A stretch of DNA of 5,096 nucleotides from Methanocellales archaeon (GTDB lineage Archaea; Halobacteriota; UBA148; JAUWXC01), in assembly GCA_030616565.1 (NCBI GenBank), contig JAUWXC010000066.1, positions 1-5,096 of the forward strand, read 5' to 3'. Shown here one piece after another: positions 1-3,445 of this stretch. The translations under genes were made by a program, and so were the position numbers. The notes beneath the pieces were generated by a model. That model was given only the letters and a program-made list of their open reading frames with translations, made no database searches and was not told where the DNA came from. The first letter of the stretch is position 1. Each line of letters opens with the position of its first letter.

Positions 1-1
1 A

Positions 2-139
2 TCGAAGAAGGGGAAGATCATCACCACGGGTGCGGGTCCGAAAGCACTCCTGGTGGTCATGACGCCTCCCGAGGCAGGATTGGGATTGGTCCTCGTAGAG
101 ATGGAGAAGGCCGCTGATAAGCTCAAGAAACTATTGTAA
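2..139 (+). CDS. Roadblock/LC7 domain protein, C-terminal fragment
   Basis: The window opens inside this gene; only the last 45 residues are present, ending at TAA 137-139. The readable part contains GPKALLVVMTPPEAGLGLVL followed by an amphipathic Lys-rich helix (EMEKAADKLKKLL). A hydrophobic strand, then a turn with N/G-LGL, then a final helix is the usual ending of Roadblock/LC7 domains. In archaea these small proteins are generally linked to small-GTPase regulation or unknown signalling roles. What is seen is only the C-terminal strand-helix unit, so the family call is an inference from pattern and could be wrong. Another short alpha/beta protein cannot be excluded. A gap of 67 bp separates it from the permease gene on the same strand. 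Confidence 0.55.
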   Translation, partial: SKKGKIITTGAGPKALLVVMTPPEAGLGLVLVEMEKAADKLKKLL

Positions 140-162
140 ATTCTTGGAAAATCAAAAACAAA

Positions 163-181
163 TTTTTTAGTAAAAGTTTTT
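163..181 (+). terminator. T-rich intergenic stretch, possible terminator
   Basis: The gap after the Roadblock-like gene holds two T runs (six T at 163-168 and five T at 177-181) in an otherwise A-rich spacer. Archaeal termination commonly uses such T tracts without a hairpin. The same A/T-rich stretch might also contain the promoter of the downstream permease; no convincing TATA box could be picked out. Confidence 0.35.
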
Positions 182-206
182 CATCTATGAGTGATGAAAA
201 CGATTC

Positions 207-1511
207 ATGCCTCAGATTGCGTTGCATCTTTTGTTGGCATCCGCCCTTATAGGATGCACACTGGGCATCATCACTGGACTGATACCAGGGCTTCATGTCA
301 ACAATGTCGCAATACTGCTCATTGCGATCTCTCCCACACTGCTCCAGCACGGAATTTCGCCGGTCTGCATCGCCATTATCATCATCGCAAATGCGGTGGC
401 GCACACTTTTTTGGATTTCATCCCATCAATATTTTTGGGCGCACCAGAAGCGGAGACGGCACTTGCAGTCCTACCAGGGCATAGACTGTTGTTAGAGGGA
501 AGAGGTGTTGAGGCAATCAGACTATCTGCGTTGGGCAGCGCCGGCTCGGTGATAGTAGCATTGGGGCTCGTGCTACCGCTCAGCGCTCTTTTCAGGCACG
601 TATATCCTGTCCTCAATCAATATATGGGCTGGATTTTACTGCTTATCGCCCTGATTATTATAGGGACTGAGCCTGGAGAGAGAATAGACCCATGGGAAAC
701 AAAACTCAAATACAAGGGATATGCTGCGCTGGTGTTTCTGCTTTCTGGCACGCTGGGCATCCTTTCATTCACTAGGGCATCTCTGATGCATCCTGTAATA
801 GCCCTTGGCGAACCCTCTATATTATTCCCACTGCTCTCAGGACTGTTTGGAGCAAGCATGCTCGTAATCAGCTTGGTCACCAAGTCCACAATTCCAAAAC
901 AGGTGAAGACGAGGTTTAAACTATCCAAACGGAAGGTCGCAAGAGGCATATTCACAGGAAGTTTAGCCGGATCTCTGGTGGCATGGTTACCTGGGGTATC
1001 ACCAGCAGTGGCGACAGTGATGACGAGGTTGGCGGTCAAGGAAGGAGGAGAGGACTCTTCTAGGGAATTTATAGTTGCAGTCAGTGGAGTAAACACAGCC
1101 AATGCAATCTTTGGTCTGATAGCGCTATATATCATCCAGCGACCGCGTAGCGGCGCTATGGTCGCAGTCAAAAGCATCGTGGATCCAAATGTATGGGATA
1201 TGCCGTTAATAGTACTCCTCTTGACGGTCATCGTGGGTGTTTCAATTCTATCCTACTTCGCCACGATTTTCATAGGTGATCATGCATCTAAGATTCTATT
1301 CCGCACGAGCTATTCAAAGCTCAGTGCAGCAGTTCTGCTCTGCATAGGTATAATGGTGGTTTTGTTCACGGGCTTGTTTGGGGTCGTCGTCTTCACGACC
1401 GCTATGGTAATTGGAATGCTTCCTTCCTACCTCAAGGTGAGGAAAACCCATAGCATGGGAGCATTGCTGCTTCCATTAATTTTGTATTTTTTTGACGTTT
1501 TTACGTGGTGA
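207..1511 (+). CDS. TctA/DUF112-family membrane permease
   Basis: This is a 434-residue, very hydrophobic protein with roughly ten to twelve membrane segments. It matches the TctA (formerly DUF112) family: residues 16-33 hold the glycine-rich GCTLGIITGLIPGLHVNN signature, and a second copy of the G-x3-G-x2-PG pattern (GIFTGSLAGSLVAWLPGVSP, from about residue 247) marks the internal pseudo-repeat of the family. The family segments GAPEAETALAVLPGHRLLLE (78-97) and SGVNTANAIFGLIAL (293-307) are also present. In bacteria TctA is the large membrane subunit of a tripartite carboxylate transporter with TctB and the periplasmic binder TctC. Here neither partner is encoded nearby, as is common for archaeal members, so the substrate is unknown. 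The ATG at 207 is the first in frame, with GTGATG at 191-196 complementary to the end of archaeal 16S rRNA. Confidence 0.85.
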   Translation: MPQIALHLLLASALIGCTLGIITGLIPGLHVNNVAILLIAISPTLLQHGISPVCIAIIIIANAVAHTFLDFIPSIFLGAPEAETALAVLPGHRLLLEGRGVEAIRLSALGSAGSVIVALGLVLPLSALFRHVYPVLNQYMGWILLLIALIIIGTEPGERIDPWETKLKYKGYAALVFLLSGTLGILSFTRASLMHPVIALGEPSILFPLLSGLFGASMLVISLVTKSTIPKQVKTRFKLSKRKVARGIFTGSLAGSLVAWLPGVSPAVATVMTRLAVKEGGEDSSREFIVAVSGVNTANAIFGLIALYIIQRPRSGAMVAVKSIVDPNVWDMPLIVLLLTVIVGVSILSYFATIFIGDHASKILFRTSYSKLSAAVLLCIGIMVVLFTGLFGVVVFTTAMVIGMLPSYLKVRKTHSMGALLLPLILYFFDVFTW

Positions 1512-1541
1512 TTCGATGTAAACTTCAAAAATGCGTCGAAT
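1511..1541 (+). other. Stem-loop at the permease stop codon
   Basis: ATTCGATG (1511-1518) can pair with CGTCGAAT (1534-1541) as an 8-bp stem with one G-U pair and a 15-nt A-rich loop. It begins on the last base of the permease stop codon. No T run follows, so a role in 3'-end formation or mRNA stability is only a guess. Confidence 0.3.
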
Positions 1542-1589
1542 ATAGGGGTTTAGCACCAATAAAAAAGCGCAACGTTGAAATAGGAGGGA

Positions 1590-1597
1590 CTTATAAA
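1590..1597 (+). promoter_or_regulatory. TATA box of the MC1 gene
   Basis: CTTATAAA lies 37-44 bp upstream of the MC1 start codon. An archaeal TATA box is usually centred about 26 bp before the transcription start, which would put initiation near 1620 and leave a leader of about 14 nt containing the GGGGAG ribosome site at 1621-1626. This fits a short archaeal leader well. Confidence 0.65.
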
Positions 1598-1620
1598 CAT
1601 ACCTACACCTAATAAAATTT

Positions 1621-1626
1621 GGGGAG
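1621..1626 (+). promoter_or_regulatory. Ribosome binding site fixing the MC1 start at 1634
   Basis: GGGGAG ends 7 nt before ATG 1634. It argues against the in-frame TTG at 1619, which lies upstream of it and at about the predicted transcription start. Confidence 0.6.
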
Positions 1627-1633
1627 ATTGAAC

Positions 1634-1942
1634 ATGGCAAAGAGATCTAAAAAGAATTTTGGTTTGATAGAGAATGGTAGAGAAGTAGGGACATTCAGTG
1701 GTTTTCAACCACGAGACGCTGCTCTGAAGTGCGCAAGCAGAGGAAAGACGAAAATAGTGCTCAGGGAGAAGGGTACAAAAAGACTTCACGTATTTACCGG
1801 TTCCAGAGACAAGGTTAGTGCTCCAAGTGGTGCACCGAGCTGGTTACCATCAACGGTCTGGAAACCCAAGGTTAAGAAGGTTGGCGTTCGACACCTGAAA
1901 TATAACCAACTATCGAGAAATCCATCTGACCTTTTAAGATAA
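1634..1942 (+). CDS. Archaeal chromosomal protein MC1
   Basis: This encodes a 102-residue basic protein recognised as MC1, the small non-histone DNA-binding protein that bends and compacts DNA in Methanosarcina relatives and haloarchaea. Family landmarks are visible: KNFGLIENGREVGTFSGFQP near the N-terminus, DAALKCASRG, the core strand LREKGTKRLHVF, and the tryptophan-proline segment APSGAPSWLPSTVWKPKVKK near residues 63-82. The classic Methanosarcina protein is 93 residues; this one has one residue fewer than usual in the loop after ASRG but a longer polar tail after the KPKVKK segment. The start at ATG 1634 gives MAKRSKKNF and is supported by the ribosome site and TATA box; an upstream TTG extension is unlikely. 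The gene stands alone, with its own promoter and T-rich terminator, and is convergent with tRNA-Ile. Confidence 0.9.
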   Translation: MAKRSKKNFGLIENGREVGTFSGFQPRDAALKCASRGKTKIVLREKGTKRLHVFTGSRDKVSAPSGAPSWLPSTVWKPKVKKVGVRHLKYNQLSRNPSDLLR

Positions 1943-1957
1943 CCACTTTCTCCCTTC

Positions 1958-1978
1958 TTTTATTTTTTATTTATTTTC
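1958..1978 (+). terminator. T-rich terminator after MC1
   Basis: Beginning 15 bp after the MC1 stop, 21 bases are almost entirely T with a few A (runs of 4, 6, 3 and 4 T). This is a typical archaeal intrinsic terminator. It also separates the MC1 transcript from the convergent tRNA-Ile gene ten bases further on. Confidence 0.65.
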
Positions 1979-2024
1979 ATCTAGAGAGTGGGCCCGGGGC
2001 GATTTGAACGCCCGACCTCACGGT

Positions 2025-2121
2025 TTCTCAACAACCCTCATTTTGATCAACCTTCCCTTCTGCTTATGCAGAAGGAAGGTGTTTCTGCAAAGCAGGAACC
2101 ACCTTTTTTTAAAAGGTTGTT
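2025..2121 (-). other. 97-nt intron of tRNA-Ile at position 37/38
   Basis: The intron is flanked by a BHB: intron helix ACAACC/GGTTGT, core CTGA/TGAG (one G-G mismatch), bulges TA|A and AA|A, then the anticodon stem. Inside there are two hairpins; the stronger (plus-strand 2051-2079) has 12 bp with one bulge and a 4-nt loop. The A/T run CCTTTTAAAAAAAGG near the 5' end can also fold. Its 5' end, 3' end and a 16-nt internal block match the tRNA-Gln intron. No box C/D pair was found. Confidence 0.75.
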
Positions 2122-2135
2122 TATCAGCCGTGTGC

Positions 2136-2153
2136 ATATTGCTCTTTACGAGA
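2136..2153 (-). other. 18-nt D-stem intron of tRNA-Ile
   Basis: The insert TCTCGTAAAGAGCAATAT splits D-stem bases 23 and 24. A BHB can be drawn: core helix GTTG/CAAT (one G-U pair), 5' bulge GA|T and 3' bulge AT|G, and an intron hairpin CTC-GTAAA-GAG. Cutting between the second and third base of each bulge, as tRNA endonuclease does, releases exactly these 18 bases and restores the D-stem. The outer helix is only 2 bp, so the motif is relaxed. Confidence 0.7.
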
Positions 2154-2179
2154 TCCAACCAGGCTAAGCTACGGGCCCA

Positions 2180-2195
2180 GTTGAATTGCTTCAAC
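2180..2195 (-). other. GNRA-loop hairpin in the tRNA-Ile 5' leader
   Basis: On the minus strand GTTGAA-GCAA-TTCAAC forms a perfect 6-bp stem with a GCAA tetraloop, ending one base before the first base of mature tRNA-Ile. It would lie in the 5' leader only if transcription starts upstream of about 2195. Confidence 0.4.
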
Positions 2196-2211
2196 AGTTA
2201 TGGCAACATAG

Positions 2212-2219
2212 AGTTAAAG
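2212..2219 (-). promoter_or_regulatory. Possible TATA box of tRNA-Ile
   Basis: On the minus strand ACTTTAAC is centred about 38 bp before the tRNA 5' end. TTTATACGA at 2226-2234 is an alternative about 52 bp away. The 105-bp gap between the Ile and Ala genes must hold two divergent promoters. Confidence 0.35.
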
Positions 2220-2248
2220 TTTTCTTCGTATAAAGTCCTCACCGATAG

Positions 2249-2256
2249 ATTTATTG
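2249..2256 (+). promoter_or_regulatory. Possible TATA box of tRNA-Ala
   Basis: ATTTATTG is centred about 32 bp before the tRNA-Ala 5' end, in an A/T-rich patch within the divergent Ile-Ala spacer. The spacing suits an archaeal tRNA promoter; the match to the consensus is moderate. Confidence 0.4.
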
Positions 2257-2283
2257 TAAAATCTCGCCATTTCACATACGCTC

Positions 2284-2389
2284 GGGCCGGTAGATCAGGG
2301 GTAGATCGCTACCTTGGCAAATGTCATGGTCTGAAAGAGCATGACGTCCTTATTGGTAGAGGCCTCGGGTTCAAATCCCGACCGGTCCA
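2284..2389 (+). tRNA. tRNA-Ala (GGC) with one intron
   Basis: Exons 2284-2319 and 2354-2389 join to a 72-nt cloverleaf. The acceptor stem GGGCCGG/CCGGTCC contains the G3-U70 pair that marks alanine tRNAs, with discriminator A at 2389. The D-arm is GATC/GATC with a short loop, the T-arm TCGGG-TTCAAAT-CCCGA, and the anticodon stem CTACC/GGTAG closes TTGGCAT, giving anticodon GGC. The 34-nt insert 2320-2353 lies at 37/38. No CCA is encoded. The discriminator A is also the first base of an ATG-ATG that opens a small ORF. Confidence 0.93.
2320..2353 (+). other. 34-nt intron of tRNA-Ala at position 37/38
   Basis: The intron folds as an 8-bp hairpin (ATGTCATG 2321-2328 with CATGACGT 2340-2347, one G-U pair, 11-nt loop). 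Bulges CA|A and AT|T sit at the expected places, but the core helix TTGG/CCTT has only two G-C pairs and two U-U mismatches, so the BHB is relaxed. It shares no blocks with the Ile and Gln introns. Confidence 0.75.
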
Positions 2390-2391
2390 TG

Positions 2392-2478
2392 ATGCAGAAA
2401 GAAGAGAGAATAGTGGCAGTCCTGCTTATAATGGCTCTCCTCTCGCTTGCTACAATCTACTTTGTCCTGCCAGTATGA
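2392..2478 (+). CDS. Possible small membrane peptide or gene remnant
   Basis: This is an open frame of 28 codons (29 if the ATG at 2389 is used) whose translation begins MQKEERIVAVLLIMALLSLA and ends IYFVLPV. A short charged N-terminus followed by about 20 hydrophobic residues is the form of a signal anchor or single membrane helix. There is no Shine-Dalgarno site: the bases in front are the 3' end of tRNA-Ala. It may be the severed N-terminus of a larger membrane-anchored protein, left in the Ala-Val spacer; I have a faint, unverified recollection of similar N-termini on archaeal OB-fold proteins. It could equally be a real micropeptide or chance. Confidence 0.25.
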   Translation: MQKEERIVAVLLIMALLSLATIYFVLPV

Positions 2479-2481
2479 AGC

Positions 2482-2496
2482 CCAAAAGATTTATGA
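2482..2496 (+). promoter_or_regulatory. Likely BRE and TATA box of tRNA-Val
   Basis: CCAAAAG followed by ATTTATGA (2489-2496) resembles an archaeal BRE plus TATA box. The TATA-like part is centred 34 bp before tRNA-Val, the same spacing as the candidate in front of tRNA-Ala. It may drive Val alone or Val-Gln-Trp. Confidence 0.5.
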
Positions 2497-2525
2497 GCAA
2501 TCATACATCACTTTCCTTGAGTCAA

Positions 2526-2599
2526 GGGCCTGTGGTCTAGTCGGCTATGACACCGCCTTTACACGGCGGAGATCGCCGGTTCGAATCCGGCCGGGCCCA
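2526..2599 (+). tRNA. tRNA-Val (TAC)
   Basis: This is an uninterrupted 74-nt cloverleaf: acceptor GGGCCTG/CGGGCCC (one U-G pair) with discriminator A at 2599, anticodon stem CCGCC/GGCGG closing TTTACAC, so anticodon TAC, and T-arm GCCGG-TTCGAAT-CCGGC. No intron and no encoded CCA. It is followed by an 85-bp repeat-rich spacer before tRNA-Gln. Confidence 0.95.
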
Positions 2600-2600
2600 T

Positions 2601-2684
2601 GCGTATGCATTCGCTTAAACGAAGTGTACGCGAAGCTTAAACTAAAGTGTATGCATTCACAAAGTGAATGCTTAAACTTCGTGT
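2601..2684 (+). repeat. Repeat-rich hairpin spacer between tRNA-Val and tRNA-Gln
   Basis: The 85-bp gap is built from short repeats. GCTTAAAC followed after 3-4 bases by GTGTA occurs three times (2613, 2635 and 2670), and GTATGCATTC twice (2603 and 2649). Two hairpins can form: an imperfect one at 2601-2631 (GCGTA/TACGC outside, TTCG/CGAA inside) and a perfect 8-bp one at 2653-2671 with an AAA loop. ACGAAGT (2619) is also complementary to ACTTCGT (2676). The third GTGTA copy runs into the first base of tRNA-Gln. GCTTAAAC could also serve as a weak TATA element. Confidence 0.7.
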
Positions 2685-2885
2685 AGTCCCGTAGGGTAGT
2701 GGTCAATCCTGCAGGCCTTTGGCACAACCTTTCAAAAAAGGTTGATCAAAATGTGCTACCTTCGCTCGCTTTGCGAGTTCAGTAGCACCATCAAAACCAT
2801 CGTTCAAAAAGCAATCTCAAATGATCAACCCTCTTACAGGTTGTGGAGAAAGCCCGCGACGGCGGTTCGAATCCGCCCGGGACTA
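2685..2885 (+). tRNA. tRNA-Gln (TTG) with one long intron
   Basis: Exons 2685-2722 and 2851-2885 join to a 73-nt tRNA. The acceptor AGTCCCG/CGGGACT begins with the A1-U72 pair typical of archaeal tRNA-Gln; discriminator A is at 2885. The D-region GGGTAGTGGTCAATCCTG is also typical of archaeal Gln tRNA. The loop CTTTGGA gives anticodon TTG (2719-2721). The anticodon stem CAGGC/GCCCG has an A28-C42 mismatch but gains a G26-C44 pair. The T-arm is GGCGG-TTCGAAT-CCGCC. Reading one base later would give a proline anticodon, but the stem then fails to pair with the 3' exon. It lies only 8 bp before tRNA-Trp, so the two are surely co-transcribed. Confidence 0.88.
2723..2850 (+). other. 128-nt structured intron of tRNA-Gln
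   Basis: A full BHB is present: intron helix ACAACC/GGTTGT, 4-bp core CTTT/GGAG (two G-U pairs), bulges GG|C and AA|A. Nested inside are GGTTGATCA (2740-2748) with TGATCAACC (2822-2830), then GTGCTAC (2753-2759) with GTAGCAC (2782-2788), then CTCGC-TTT-GCGAG (2765-2777). The segment 2789-2821 between two of these stems is A-rich and probably unpaired. Three blocks match the tRNA-Ile intron. No box C/D or other guide-RNA motif was found. Confidence 0.8.
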
Positions 2886-2893
2886 TCACTTAT

Positions 2894-2967
2894 GGGGCTG
2901 TGGCCTAGTCTGGAAGGGCAGCTGGCTCCAGACCAGCCGATCGTGGGTTCAAATCCTACCAGCCCCA
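2894..2967 (+). tRNA. tRNA-Trp (CCA), intronless
   Basis: This 74-nt cloverleaf has acceptor GGGGCTG/CAGCCCC with discriminator A at 2967, D-stem GCCT/GGGC, anticodon stem GCTGG/CCAGC closing CTCCAGA (anticodon CCA) and T-arm GTGGG-TTCAAAT-CCTAC. It has no intron, whereas many euryarchaeal tRNA-Trp genes carry one that contains a box C/D guide RNA. No CCA tail is encoded. It is the last gene of the plus-strand tRNA group. Confidence 0.93.
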
Positions 2968-2968
2968 T

Positions 2969-2992
2969 TTGGATAATTTTTTGGATAATTTT
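2969..2992 (+). terminator. Tandem 12-bp repeat with T runs, probable tRNA terminator
   Basis: TTGGATAATTTT occurs twice back to back (2969-2980 and 2981-2992), starting two bases after tRNA-Trp. Each copy ends in a T run (six T in a row across the junction), which suits archaeal termination. The second copy with the following TATTA could also act as the A/T-rich promoter element for the usp genes, as it lies about 40-50 bp before the start codon. Confidence 0.55.
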
Positions 2993-3025
2993 ATTACCCC
3001 CAAGTGGGCTTAAAGAGGGATGGAA

Positions 3026-3030
3026 GGAGG
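3026..3030 (+). promoter_or_regulatory. Ribosome binding site fixing the first usp start at 3035
   Basis: GGAGG ends 4 nt before ATG 3035. An in-frame ATG at 3020 would place this site inside the coding sequence and add MEGGH, which is not seen at the start of the paralogue. The site therefore favours 3035. Confidence 0.75.
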
Positions 3031-3034
3031 GCAT

Positions 3035-3430
3035 ATGATAAAAAAATTGCTAGTGGCTGTTGATGGATCGCCCGAGGCAGAAAAAGCGGCCAGGTATGCC
3101 TTGAAACTTGGCAGGGCCTATGATGCCAGCGTTACCGCGCTTAACGTCATTGGAGTCGAGCCTCCAATTGAGCGTGAGGATGAAAGAAAAAGCAAGGAAA
3201 TACTCTCTCATATCAAGGAAATAGCAAAAAAAGCAAAGGCGAATTGCAAGACCAAGTCACGCATCGACCCCATTGTTCATAGAGGAATACTTGATGAAGC
3301 TGATGAGGGGGGTTACGACCTTATAATAATCGGGTCTAAGGGGCTTACTGGAATTAAGCGAATGGTAATGGGGAGCGTTGCCGAAAACGTAGCTAGGCAC
3401 GCTAACTGCCCGGTAACCGTGATAAGATGA
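3035..3430 (+). CDS. Universal stress protein, UspA family (copy 1)
   Basis: This 131-residue soluble protein has the whole Usp fold. It starts MIKKLLVAVDGSPEAEKAA, with the first strand and the VDGS nucleotide-site aspartate, and ends with the ATP-binding loop GSKGLTGIKRMVMGSVAENV (G-x2-G-x9-G-S, about residues 99-118) and the closing strand CPVTVIR. The intact glycine motif marks it as the ATP-binding type. Family members respond to starvation, redox and other stress, but specific roles in archaea are mostly unknown. It is 131 residues long, against 126 in the next gene, with a charged linker (REDERKSKE) before the central helix. The neighbour begins 15 bp after its stop, so they form an operon of two tandem paralogues. 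Confidence 0.93.
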   Translation: MIKKLLVAVDGSPEAEKAARYALKLGRAYDASVTALNVIGVEPPIEREDERKSKEILSHIKEIAKKAKANCKTKSRIDPIVHRGILDEADEGGYDLIIIGSKGLTGIKRMVMGSVAENVARHANCPVTVIR

Positions 3431-3445
3431 ATAGGAGGAATACAA

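Larger units (their letters stand above)
1989..2178 (-). tRNA. tRNA-Ile (GAT) with two introns
   Basis: On the minus strand, three exons (2178-2154, 2135-2122, 2024-1989) join into a 75-nt cloverleaf. The acceptor stem is GGGCCCG/CGGGCCC with discriminator A at 1989; the T-arm is GGGCG-TTCAAAT-CGCCC; the D-stem GCTT/GAGC forms only when the 18-nt insert 2136-2153 is removed. The anticodon stem CACGG/CCGTG closes the loop CTGATAA, so the anticodon is GAT (34-36 at 2125-2123). The second insert, 2025-2121, sits at the standard 37/38 site. No CCA is encoded. The gene reads towards MC1 and away from the other four tRNA genes. A general tRNA scanner could easily miss it because the D-arm is interrupted. 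The isotype is well supported; the exact boundary of the small intron rests on the BHB model. Confidence 0.85.

Noticed and set aside
617..1231. A 204-codon minus-strand frame opposite the permease
   Set aside because: It lies entirely within the well-supported permease gene and has no recognisable protein features; it is a shadow frame.
1619..1633. TTG start extending MC1 by five residues
   Set aside because: It lies upstream of the ribosome site and at about the predicted transcription start; ATG 1634 gives the normal MC1 beginning.
2004..2540. A 178-codon plus-strand open frame across the tRNA cluster
   Set aside because: It runs through tRNA-Ile, tRNA-Ala and part of tRNA-Val and matches no protein pattern; it is chance reading of RNA genes.
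2601..2684. CRISPR-like repeat array
   Set aside because: The repeats are only 8-10 bases, unevenly spaced and overlapping hairpins, with no constant-length spacers.
2723..2850. Box C/D guide RNA inside the tRNA introns
   Set aside because: No pair of C (RTGATGA) and D (CTGA) boxes with correct spacing is present in the Gln, Ile or Ala introns.
2685..2885. Reading the intron-bearing tRNA as tRNA-Pro (TGG)
   Set aside because: Shifting the loop by one base destroys pairing of the anticodon stem with the 3' exon, and A1-U72 with the GGGTAGTGG D-region fits Gln.
1989..2967. Integration site of a mobile element at the tRNA cluster
   Set aside because: All five tRNA 3' ends are intact, but no integrase, no duplicated tRNA 3' segment and no element genes are visible in the window.
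2742..3038. Open frames on both strands over tRNA-Gln and tRNA-Trp (also 2447-2686 and 2545-2727)
   Set aside because: They translate tRNA T-arms (recurring motifs like RIRPG or GRIRT) and introns, a well-known source of false proteins.
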